From positions 62,001 through 126,000 of the forward strand of contig JAQFVV010006719.1 in assembly GCA_028023455.1 (NCBI GenBank): 64,000 bases of DNA, read 5' to 3'. The notes beneath the pieces were generated by a model, which was not told the origin of the DNA, did not search any database, and saw only the letters and a program-made list of their open reading frames with translations. This DNA is from Epiperipatus broadwayi. Its lineage: Eukaryota; Onychophora; Udeonychophora; Euonychophora; Peripatidae. The position numbers were made by a program, and so were the translations under genes. Below are positions 1-10,911 of this stretch, piece by piece. How positions within the stretch are numbered: position 1 is the stretch's first letter; each line of letters begins with the position of its first letter.

Positions 1-790
1 TTTATTAAATGTGTTTAAAGGAGAGAGAAAAGAATACATTGTCATTTAGTTTAAATAAACTCTATGTTCATTTTATAATTAGACTAAAAAATACTATCAT
101 ATATATAAATGTATCTATTTAATTTGTGATTTATATATTTTAGAAAAATACCTCATAGTTATTATTATACATATGTATACTTAATCAAACTAAATGCTTA
201 TTAAATAAATATGTATTGGGAGATGAAATATATGTGTTGGTTAGTTAGTATTTGTAATAGAGGGATATAGTGTGATCTTTTTCATATAATTATCTATTCA
301 ATATCCATCAAATCTATGTGCGTAAATTAGTTAAATAGTGATAATTAGTGATTAATTAGGCTAAGAATAAATGCTGATATAATACCTGCATATAAGTTTA
401 TTTTATGACTGTGAAGTGGGGAGGGGGGTATTATTGTAAAAGATTTTCTAGCATAGTAATATACGAGATATTGTTTATTTATATGGTACAAATATATTGA
501 CATTCAGTAAGATATTTAAAAGCTAAAAAAAAAAAAGTAAATTTAGCGATCTTATTAAAAAGACACAATTAAATTTTTTTAGTTTGTATAATCTATTTTT
601 TTTTAATTGTACAATGAAAGTAAAATTTTTATTCATATTTTTTTTTTTTGTATCTAATTAAAAATAAAGTAAAAATTGAAAAGAACAAAAGACACACAAA
701 TTACTAATCCAGATAAGCTAAAAGAAAAATATTTTAGCTAATTAAAGATGGTGAAGACTTTATAAAAAGCCGGACTTTGTAACTTAAATT
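1..790. other. A+T-rich DNA without recognisable gene
   Basis: Only short A/T runs and simple sequence are visible. No open frame here resembles a protein I know, and I see no RNA gene or element boundary. Confidence 0.6.
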
Positions 791-799
791 TAAGAGAGA

Positions 800-1230
800 G
801 TGTACAAGATTATTATATGCTGATAAAAGGACAAAAGGATGTGCAGAAGTTTCAAAATCTGGATCGAGGTATAAAAAGAAGAGGACAACTTCGATCTAGG
901 TCTTCTCTTTACCTTCTTGTTATGTGTCTGAGAATTGGACGTTTCCATGAGCATAACCTGTGGCAGTAATATACTTCTGCACAGGGACATCATTTGCTGT
1001 ACTAAGATGTCATGCAAGCATGGAAACGGAGCCTTGTGAATATCGCTTTTTGCAATGAAAGGGTCACTACAACCATACTTTTTTCTCCAGCTATAGAATG
1101 GAACAATAATTGTGGATGTTGGCAGAAGAGACCAATGGAAATTCCTATGAGCTTGGGATCCCAAAAATCTACGCAAACTTACCGGTAAGTTAAGAGTAAC
1201 TTTTCCCGATTGTGAAGTTTGCAAACAATT
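800..1230. other. lower-A+T patch with splice-like signals, possible exon
   Basis: This patch is visibly richer in G+C than its surroundings. On the plus strand a pyrimidine tract ending in CTCCAG (about 1079-1090) is followed by an open frame of about 30 codons that ends at a consensus-like donor, CCG|GTAAGTT, near 1182. One phase of that interval is free of stops and reads with Cys, Trp and Met residues (…CGCWQKRPMEIP…). The minus strand is also open for 144 codons over 790-1224 with a non-repetitive composition (…RRFLGSQAHRNFHW…). I do not recognise either product. It may be a host exon on one strand, or an old element. Only one of the two readings can be real. Confidence 0.2.
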
Positions 1231-4220
1231 CTTAAAAATAAGCTTAAAATAATCCCGATAAAGACTTTAAATTCTATTATTCAAGAGATTCTTGTTTACC
1301 TAAAAACTATAATTGTTGAACTGTTTTTTTTTAATTAATTGATTCATGTCTGGGTTGGTGTGTGTGTAATCTTTCCAATTAATTAATTAATAATGTGGTT
1401 TTTTTTTAATATTTTAATCTTGTTAGAATAAAAATATTTATTTCTAATACCAATTATTCATTGTACGTTATTAATGATTATTAATAAATTTATTAATGTT
1501 AATTATTAAGATTTGAAAATATAATTTACCTTTGCCAATGCTGTACTGAAACACAATCCTCTGGAGATTCCAGATAATTTCGTCGTAACTCAATAAATAA
1601 AAGGGGGTTGGCCAGTGGATTCCAATACAGAATCCTGGCACCTTTCAAATAAATTAAAAGCTGGCTTACTTGATCCCATTATTTTAGTAGTTATATTGGT
1701 TGAAAGGGTGTTGTGTGACCAGGAAAGATAATTGCGTCTATTAAATCTTACTAAATTTTCTGATGAAAAAAATGTAATAAATAGGATGTAATTTGGTCAC
1801 CGAGTTCGGGTAGTTAACTTGTAAAAAACACTAAAAGAGCAGTGGATGTTACAATATATATATATATATATATTAATGTTAATAAGATTTTAATATTTAA
1901 GGTCATTTGGCCGCATTCCCTGTACTGTTTTACTTAGTGATTATATAGTGTATTTACATTTTTTTATTGAGTTTTCCAAATTATTTCATCCAACCAGCTC
2001 ATGAATACTGGACATATCAGTTGCCTGGAATAGTGAATCCTGTTGAGAGACAGCAAGAAGAAAATGGACATTAAGCTATCACAAAACATTTCATTCCTGA
2101 ATCTGGGTCACACTTAGGTGAACAGGTTCCTTTCTCTAATAATTAATTAGAGCCTAAGTAGCTATCCATTGATCAAATTGGAGTTATGATGAAGGCTTTA
2201 CTATATTTTAAAGACCCACATTTAAATATATATCATAATCACTGAGTACCACACTGAATCTTACCCTTTTGTTTTATAATAATACCTGTTGATATATAAT
2301 CTGTTGTTGGAATTATATATATATTAATATAAATGAGGCTATGTTCAATTCAGTCTCTGGTTCATTTAGCTAATTTAAACATGTTAACTTTACCATGTTC
2401 TCACGCCATAGATCAATTTCTGCATTTCCTCTTTACCTAGTCAAATTTATCCCCACATTTAATAATGCATATCAAATGTTTTGTTTTTCTTTTATTTCAA
2501 AAATCTAAGTAGAATTGAATCTTATATATATATATGGGTACTTTCTTGTTATTTGTCAATAATTCCATTAAATGGAACATAAATAATCTTATGCTTACAA
2601 TAAACCGTAATTTATAATAGTAACTAAGTTGTAGATGTTCATTATTGTCTATGTGCTAGGATTCCTAAGAGTTTTTGTCTCTATCTGACCACCAGGCTGC
2701 ATTAGATAAATTAACTCTTGTGTAAGAAAGCAAGTCACTTAGTTCGAATCTAGAGGTGTAGGTGAGGTTCGAACCCCTTTACCTATTCTCTGGGTCAGGT
2801 TAAAGCAACTATACTTTCTGACCATTACAATATGTTTATGGTTATTATTTTAATTTATGTAGAGTAATAGTATTTAATAATGAGCAAATGAATTATAATA
2901 TATATGTATAGATGGAGTAATCTTTTTTAAAAAAAAACAACAACAAAAAAAACCAACCCTATACCATATGAAAAAATTGAGCATTGGAAGTTTCATTTGG
3001 CAAAAATAGAAGCGGATAATAATTTCAAAAAACAAAAGATCTGTAAAAACATAATATGAATTCACACAGCACTGATTTTGAGATCAAAAAAGATCATGGG
3101 TGATTGAAAAAGTTAAATCAATGGATCTAGAGATCACTTAAAGGCAAAAGTTTTTAAAATTGTTTTGCAAAACAAAATTAAAATAGTTTATCAGTTTTTT
3201 CAAATTTATTTTTATAATTAAAATAAATAAATACATCTTTTTTTACTTTTATAAAAAAAAAATTTTAAAAAAAGATTACATTCTTCAATATTTTATATCT
3301 ATTTCCATAATAATTGTTGAAAAGTAATACCATTCTAATAACTTGTTTCCAACACTTTCTTAAAGAACATTTCAATAAGTTTTTAATAAAATTCTACAAA
3401 GTAAAAATTAAAATTAACAAATATATGAAGGAGAAGAAATTAATTTCACAAAATAACTTGTAAATTTTTGAGTGTTTGAAAATCCTGATAGATCAAAATA
3501 ATGTGACTTCTTTCTTTTCTTTTTTATTGAGAGCAAAATTATTTATTACTTTTCTTTTTATAGCCTGCCTACATTTTTACTGTTTGGGATTTTTAGAATA
3601 GGGTTTTGTTAAAAATGCATCATTTTAATAACTGTGGACAATAGTGAGTGGCGTGTGCCGATACAAAAGAATGAAACATTTATAAAAAGACCTATAGCTG
3701 ATTTCTTTTACAACTAAACTTGTCAAAGTCTTGATTTTCAAGACTTCAGTTCATATGGTCATTAACATGACAATAACTTTTGCGATATGCGCTGAATTTA
3801 GTTTGATTTTTTCAAGATTTTATTTCCAAAGACACAAAATCCACTTAAGGAAGGCGATGAAAACTTTGAACACACACTTCATTTTCTTTTCAATAGTGAT
3901 GTCATAAACCAACGCATTTTTCATATAATGAATAGTCTTGACATTCTTTTTTAATATATTCTATTAGATGACACTTTTTTTTTTTGAAGACTATCATCAA
4001 AATTGGAAATTTAAAAATAAATTATTAACAATCGTCCAGTAAAAAAAGAAAAGATATTCAAACAAAATGAAACGTTCATTGAAAAAAAAAAGCACAAATT
4101 GTAAATAAATCTTATATAAATTTCTTTAATTTAAAAATTTCCAAATGATGCCATTATTTATTTCATTTAGGTTATAAAATTAGTAAAAATTGTCAAAAAC
4201 TTATGTTATAAACCCATATA
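1231..4220. other. A+T-rich non-coding DNA
   Basis: No recognisable gene. Contains short TA runs (1853-1872, 2520-2535). Around 2740-2790 two close GTTCGAA-type motifs resemble pol III box B, which may mark a very old SINE, but no matching box A or acceptor pairing can be placed. Confidence 0.55.
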
Positions 4221-4221
4221 A

Positions 4222-4465
4222 ACAATATGCTGAGCATTGATTGTATATATGTGTGAGGATAGTAATCTGGACTAACTGATGATTGCTGGTTTAGCATGAA
4301 ATACGCATATTGGTGATTATTTATCTTTTCAACACGTGTATGATTAGGTGGGTCAGCAATTGGAGAGTTGAGGATTGTGTGAAAGTCTGAGTTCGAATCC
4401 CTTATATTACATTATATATGTGCAGGTGTGTGTAAGCCTGTACAGTGTATTAATTTAAATATTAG
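4222..4465 (+). repeat. hammerhead-bearing repeat family 1, plus-strand copy
   Basis: This is a copy of a dispersed repeat seen at least ten times here. It starts near the conserved CTGAGCA..GATTGTATATAT block, contains the ribozyme at 4258-4325, then a tRNA-like end with a box B motif (GAGTTCGAATCCC at about 4391-4403), and closes with AAGCCTGTACAGTGTATTAAT, also found at the ends of the 14.57-15.06 kb copy. Its ribozyme is among the best preserved. Confidence 0.8.
4258..4325 (+). ncRNA. type I hammerhead ribozyme motif (family 1)
   Basis: Seen directly: CTGATGA at 4276-4282; stem II TGCT/AGCA with loop GGTTT; GAAA at 4298-4301; a six-base near-palindrome TACGCA as stem III; the cleavage triplet ending TA at 4308-4309. 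Stem I pairs CTAA (4272-4275) with TTGG (4310-4313), then TAATC (4263-4267) with GATTA (4315-4319), then GATA (4258-4261) with TATC (4322-4325), leaving an internal loop near the core as natural hammerheads have. Cleavage is predicted after 4309. Stem III is too short to close on itself easily, so a dimeric form is likely. That is inferred from known short-stem-III hammerheads. Confidence 0.85.
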
Positions 4466-4574
4466 ATATAAAAATAATATGAATTGTAATAAAAAGTAGA
4501 ATCAAATTCTATAAAATGTTTAATAAATCATTTATCTATATTTAAATACAAGTATAGTATATTTACTTAAGCTA

Positions 4575-4692
4575 GATATAATTAGAAGAGATTTAAACCC
4601 AGACTTTCAAGTTCCCTTCATTCACCCACTCCATCCTATACAACCGATACACAAGATCACATATATGTGAAAAAGATAAATGATCTCCAATA
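4575..4692 (-). repeat. family 1 hammerhead repeat, minus-strand 3' part
   Basis: Reading the minus strand, this holds the tRNA-like 3' part of family 1 (a GTCTGGGTTTAAATC box B-like motif) and stops just after the block that follows the ribozyme. It joins the next, plus-strand copy directly, so the two make a hairpin. Confidence 0.7.
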
Positions 4693-4850
4693 TACAATTG
4701 ATGAATGCTAGTTCAGCATGACATATGTAAATTGAATATCATTTATCTTTCTCACATTATGCGGTCATGCTTAACGATTATGTTAGATTGAATGAATGGC
4801 TAAAGGGAGCTTGACAGTCTGGGTTCAAATTCCCTCTAATTATATTTATT
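4693..4850 (+). repeat. family 1 hammerhead repeat, plus-strand copy with decayed core
   Basis: The ribozyme box reads TTGATGA instead of CTGATGA and GAAA has become GACA, so it should be inactive, although stem II (ATGCT…AGCAT) remains. Downstream a box A-like TGGCTAAAGGG and a box B-like GGTTCAAATTCC about 30 bp later show the tRNA ancestry of the 3' part. It belongs to a second subfamily shared with the 53 and 56-57 kb copies. Confidence 0.75.
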
Positions 4851-5844
4851 ATTTATATACATAATTAAAACTGGTTACTTGAATAGAATTATTTTGATAT
4901 ATCTTCTATAAAATATTCTACTATATTTTAACATATATATATATATGGTATATATGAAAGCAGTCTTAAAGCACAAATTAATTTTTGAATTTTTTTTTAA
5001 GATAAAACACAACAACATGATGATCAATCATCATCACATAATCATGATAGGCAGAGAATATGATATGGATATATACTACTTGATGGATGTATTCCTGAAT
5101 ACCACGAAGATAATTTTGATTAGATATCTCAAGAAATTTTCAGCAGTAATTTTCAAGGTTGATTAGAATTTTTAATGTAGTTTATGTAAAATAGTAGATG
5201 AAACAAGGAATTTTGTAAGCATGATGTAGGAGAGGTTACACAGGAGAGAAACTGGAGATTAAATTTGGATGGAATGATGATCATCTTGCAATAGATTGAT
5301 ATTGTTTGAAAACAATGATAACTTCACAATTAATGAAATGTTTGTAAGGCAAACATTTATATGGAAATGCAACAGGTGTTTCATCCTTGATAATGTAATC
5401 CAATTGTGGGAAAAGTTTGCTTACTTGCTAACAGTGAGAAAAACTCTCTGGTTAACCTTGAGAAAAGTACTACTTCTAATTTACGATTGACTTATTGAAA
5501 CAATATTCATTAAAACAACGAAGAATATATTTCTAACATATTATACCTAATAAGAAAGTAATAAACTAAGAATATCAAAAAACACATAAATTAAATATGA
5601 AGATTCAAATTGAATTCTCAGCACACTTATAATAACAGTAATCTAAACTATGACTAGCTCTTTATTTATTACGACAAAATATGGTTAGATTAAAAATATT
5701 AATAAAGAATTATGAAACTCTTGCATATTTAAATCCAACATTAGCTAAAATTATTATCCATCAACACTTCATCTAATTCTTATAATTATTCAGTATCTCA
5801 AGTTCATCTTCTATTGTTAATAATAAACAAATGAATACCATGTA
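4851..5844. other. A+T-rich DNA, no supported gene
   Basis: Two short plus-strand open frames (4945-5166, 5296-5490) have no recognisable features. A motif coding for YTGEK near 5233-5250 recalls a zinc-finger linker, but no correctly spaced Cys/His pairs follow. Confidence 0.5.
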
Positions 5845-5952
5845 TGTCAAGCATTGGTAGTTGAGAGGTCAGCGATGGCTGCTTTACAAGCAGTTGTCCC
5901 GGGTTAGCGGGTTCGCTTCCCGGCTGATGCTATGACACATGAGAAAAAAATT
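5845..5952 (+). repeat. short tRNA-derived SINE, copy A
   Basis: A tRNA-like body (5851-5930) starts GCATTGG and ends CTGATGC, which pair as an acceptor stem with two wobbles. It has a box A-like TAGTTGAGAGG, an anticodon arm GCTGC-TTTACAA-GCAGT (anticodon position TAC, as in tRNA-Val), and a box B GGTTCGCTTCC. It is preceded by GTCAA and followed by TATGACA and an A-rich tail. The insert is flanked by AATACCATGTA at 5834-5844 and 5953-5963, a target-site duplication typical of LINE-driven insertion. Confidence 0.85.
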
Positions 5953-8900
5953 AATACCATGTAGTTAAATATAATGAGGGATTTTACATATAATCAACTA
6001 CTCTCAACAAAACAACAAACAACTAGAATATTTTAATGATTCTTAAAATCATACATTTATTTAACTACTACTTTTCAATAAATGGAAATAACTTATAAAT
6101 TCTTATGAAAATCATCACATAAAATATTTTTAATAACATTTCCTATCATATTATGCTATACAAATCTTTTATTTCTTATGTGGCATTTACAAAAAAATAT
6201 TATATTCTTAATATAATTGCAGGATTAAATATTTTAAAATTAGCGTTGTATAATGTTCATAATCACCAATAATAAAAACTTCTGTAATAACTATAATTAT
6301 AACAATATATTTTTGTTAATCATGTGCAATAATATAACGATCCAAATAATTTTTATAAATCATGTATATGTGGATATGAAGATTCAAAAACATTCGGACA
6401 TATCAACAAATAAAACTCTGGAGACAATATAAATTCCAAAACATTAACAATTTTATTATTTAATAATACACTATATTTACAACAATATAAATTTATCAAT
6501 TTTAAAATATTTACAAAAAATAACATAAGAAAATTAATTTGATCAAATTATTTACATAAGAAAACACAATGAAAATAAATAAACATTAAATAGCCTTCAC
6601 TCGGATTATTTTATGTAGAAAATAGAATATATATATAATACATTATAATAGCAATACTATTATTTTCTACCATTATGACAATGATATTCCATAGTTATTA
6701 TCATAATAAAACAATAAATAAATACAATTTATTTAACTGGTAATATGCTTCACCTTTTTTGGAAAGTAATTTTAATTATAGTAATCTATTAACAATAAAA
6801 TTTAAATTTAAAGTAGCACTTATTCAAAAGTTAACATATAACATTGTACTAAAAAAACTAGGCACATCATTTATATACCAGTAAAGTATTTCTCTTTATC
6901 ATTCACGTATATTTTAACACTTCAAATTTAAAATTAAACAAAGAAAAATACAGTTACTGAAATACTTTTATTCATCATTTTGTAAAACTATTTAATTTTA
7001 AAATATCTTAAATAACCCTATAACTTTACTTTTCTATAACTTCACTCTTATAGAAAATTCAAATTATATTAAAAGAATTATATTGCTTGTACATTCTCTA
7101 TTTATCCATTTTATAATCTATTAACATAATAGTATTCAGATATTACATTTCATCACTCTTCTTATAATCAAACAAAATATGCATTAAATATTTGAGTTTA
7201 ACGATCTCTATTATTCATATATCTCTATGAATATTAAATCATTCCTTTTCTTCTTTCTCCATAAACAATAAATAATTAAACATTATTTGTGATAAAAATT
7301 TTCTCTCTTCTTGCATTCATTAATATTGACAACTTTCAATAGTCTAATTATTACTCTAACCAACTTTTAAACTATCATTTACAATGCAATATTCAGTGGT
7401 GATTAACAGTGATTATAATGAGGGATATGAATATAATAACTCAAATGTACCCTAAATTCTGATTATGGATTCTACTTGAGCTCTTACTGAACTATAGAAA
7501 GAATGCAACTGTCCTTGTACTAAATATACAGACCTTTATTATCTATATTTAAACCCTTAATTCACAACAATATGATTCACATATAATATTCCTCTTTAAT
7601 ATCCCTAGCAACCAGGATTTGATTTTACAACTACTTTTCCAAACCACTATCCTACATCTTCCACATTCTGAATACTTCTACCATCACAAAAAAATACTAA
7701 CTACATTACATTAAATAATCTCCAAACCACATTTCCAAGATAAATATCGAATAAAATTCAAGGTTTAAAACATTGTATACACAAATGATTCCAATAAAAT
7801 ATCCATCATTATCACACATTTATTTGCTTATGTTATAGTATTAGATAATTCTGAGATCAATATTTTCATTTTATTGTATCTAAACACATACAGTTTATAA
7901 TGATATGTTAGAAACTCATAATCATATTTCAAAAACATGCATACTTAAGCATTAATAAAAATTACTTAAATACCTTTAGATAACCCACAAGACATTTTCT
8001 ATCTTTACATCATTTTCATAAAACAATTAATATATTCATAATCATATAAATATCATTCCATCTGGCTTTAATATTCAAGCAATATGATAAATAAAATAAT
8101 ATATATATTAAAATATTATTAAAATGCATAATAATTTACCTTTAATTCCAACAATTAATGGAATTAAATATGGTGATTCCCTTCTTTCCTTGATCATCAG
8201 AACATAAAATAAACTATAGATATTTTATTTTTACCTTGCAGAAAATTAAATTTTCTGATATCTAATATTTTCTTTATTTTTTAAAATAAATTATGTCAAT
8301 ATTAAAACTAAGCATATTTGTAATAATAAAGATATTAACTAAATAATAATAATAATAATAACATTAATACCAAAAAAAAAAGAAAAATAATAAAATTCAA
8401 AGCTACTAAAGTTCTTGTTGGCTTTCATTCCCCAGCTGAGCTTCCTCCATTGCTATTGATGACAGAAAAGTTTTAGCAAAACTACTCTCTCCTCCCACAG
8501 TGCTGAACAAAACTCCATAAGGCACAAAATTCAATCATTAAAAATCCCTACGAAACATTGTCCATCCATATTGCACAAATAGTCTGTCTAAGTCCATTTA
8601 CTTAGCATTTCCAGGAGAACAAGTATTTCAGATAAAAAAATTCATTAAAATAAATTTTATATTAAGCAATAATTTCCATGTATATACATTTATCCATGCT
8701 GGTCCAAATTTATTGTAAAATATAGCAAACTTAATACTCCTTCGTCAGAAAGCATTTATAAAAACATTTTAAAAAATAAAATTATTTATTGGTTAATTTT
8801 TCAGGAGACAACTTTCATTCTTATTTTTTTCTAAAAACATATACACTTATATATATATATTATTTAAATGGTAATAATTTATCACAGGCTATTTCTTAAA

Positions 8901-10350
8901 AATCCAAGATTTTTTGCCTTTTCAAACATGCATATATTAATTAAATAGTTTCTTACACTTATATACAGCCTTGTCATTCAGGTAATGTTTCATATAAGAC
9001 ATAACGATAATCTTAAAATAATACCAAAATAAATCTTTCTTTTAATAAGGAAAATCTTTTAAAATGTATAATTCAAAAGACATATTCTCTTAATCTTGAT
9101 ACACACACTTTTAAAAAATATATAATGTTCATTCAGGCTATTCTCTTTAAATAAACTAGTAGTAAAATATTTTTACATATGCATTGCAAATAATATAAAA
9201 TATATTCGCATTTATAAAATTCATTCATACATATTTAATTCAATTATATAATATCACTTGTTCTTTTTTTTCTTTTATAGCACATATAACTTATTAAATA
9301 GCTTTCAACAAATATCCTCAACACAATAATAAAATGTAAATTTCTCGCCAATTTATATTTATAAGAGTTTATCAAAATTGTCAAATATAAATGTTTGTTC
9401 ACTTCACACATGCTAAAAATATTAAATACAAAGTTCTTATGAATCCATAAGTTTTTCTCGGTTACATGGTTAAAATTGTCATAGATTTTGCTAGGCATTA
9501 GGCCAATTCTTGGATGACAACTATTAGTCTCCATAAAATTATCACCGCCATTTCATTAAGCTTCAATGTGAAAATTTTACTGACAGGGAATGAATTCGTT
9601 TACCCAAACATTAAAGACATTAAAATAATTATTTACAATTATACTTTCAACTTTAATCCAAAATTTATTTTTTATAAAAAATTAAAACTTTTCAAAACAC
9701 AACCAGATTAAACAAACAAGACAAGACAAGATTAAACAAGAACTGTCTAGATTGATTGAACACCTATATTTATACCTATTTTATCCTGTGATTTCATTGG
9801 TTAATCCAAATTCTTCCCAATATAATATATAATATCAAAACTCCACTCTTCCCAAATACTAATTCACATACAAAATAGTTTTCTAAAACAATGTGATTCA
9901 TTATTTTAATATTATATAAAATTCATTTAATATTTTTATAACATAAAATACCTTTATTTAAACAATTAAAATATTTTAAATAACTTGAATATTAATTTTA
10001 AAACAAAAAAAATATTACTTAGATAGTGTAAGAAAAATTAATTGCTACTTTTTAAATAAAATTTACAATATTATTTTGCAACATTTAATGTGTCTAATTT
10101 TATTAACAATGAATTGAAAATTAACATTTCTGCCTAAAAAGGAGAGGGAGGAGAAGAAGAAGAAGAAAGAAAATGAAATCATTATTAATATTTCAATCAA
10201 GTATTTATTTAATGTAAATTTATACAACCAAAGGTCAATTTCAAATTGCACATACAAAATACATAATATAACAAAAGGATCAAGATAAAAAAACAACCAA
10301 GATAAAGGTCAAATATACGGTTAAGGGCTTTCTAATTTTTTTTTTTCACA
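5953..10350. other. long A+T-rich gene desert
   Basis: Over 4 kb with short open frames only. The minus-strand frame 9244-9534 (96 codons) and the plus-strand frame 9514-9711 show no known domain. I see no repeat copy, RNA gene or element end that I can support. Confidence 0.55.
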
Positions 10351-10352
10351 TC

Positions 10353-10432
10353 TCCCGCCCGCCCGCCCCACCCCCACCCCCCTCCCCCCACCCAACCCCT
10401 TCCTCGCTGGCGCCCCCACCCCCCACACCAAC
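10353..10432. other. C-rich island, G-quadruplex candidate on minus strand
   Basis: About 80 bp are made almost only of C with spaced A, T and G (CCCGCCCGCCCGCCCC then many CCC-CCCCC runs). The minus strand therefore has well over four G-tracts in close succession, which fits a G-quadruplex, and the plus strand an i-motif. It stands out sharply in A+T-rich surroundings. Confidence 0.8.
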
Positions 10433-10803
10433 CAAGTGCTTTCTAATTAAGCTGATTTAAATGGATTACTCCACATATTCAAGATTTTCATCTAAACATT
10501 CATTAAAAATATTATATTACAATATATAACTTACTAATGGAGGGGTTTATTATACAGTAAGAAAATTGAAGAAGTTTATTATACTTTGACTTCTTACACC
10601 TATATAATGTAAACAGTACTTTGATCTCTATATTAGATCTAGAATAGCATTTGAAAGAGAATCCAACTTTTGGATGCAGCAGTCTGTCCGTTTACTTTGA
10701 TTCTTAGCCTGGCAGTTGTTCTAGGTTAAGTGCTTTTAATTAAGTTGATTTAAATGGATTACTCAACACATTCAAGAATTCCGTCTAAACATTCATTATA
10801 TAT
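10433..10803 (+). repeat. direct repeat pair of about 75 bp
   Basis: The segment starting AAGTGCTTTCTAATTAAG (about 10434-10508) recurs as AAGTGCTTTTAATTAAG (about 10728-10800). Both continue through GATTTAAATGGATTACTC and a CATTCAAGA block to CTAAACATTCATT. About 290 bp separate the starts. Confidence 0.75.
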
Positions 10804-10911
10804 ATATATATTAAAAACCAGTCAACACTTAGACAATATCAATAACAATATATATATAAGGTGTTTGAAAATTGATTAAAATTAAGTTGAAAAGATTTTC
10901 ATCAACAAAAT

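Noticed and set aside
5215-5480. C2H2 zinc-finger gene remnant (YTGEK and a CGKS-like reading)
   Set aside because: The two motifs are about 170 bp apart, which does not fit the 84-bp finger period, they are in different phases, and no Cys/His pairs are found.
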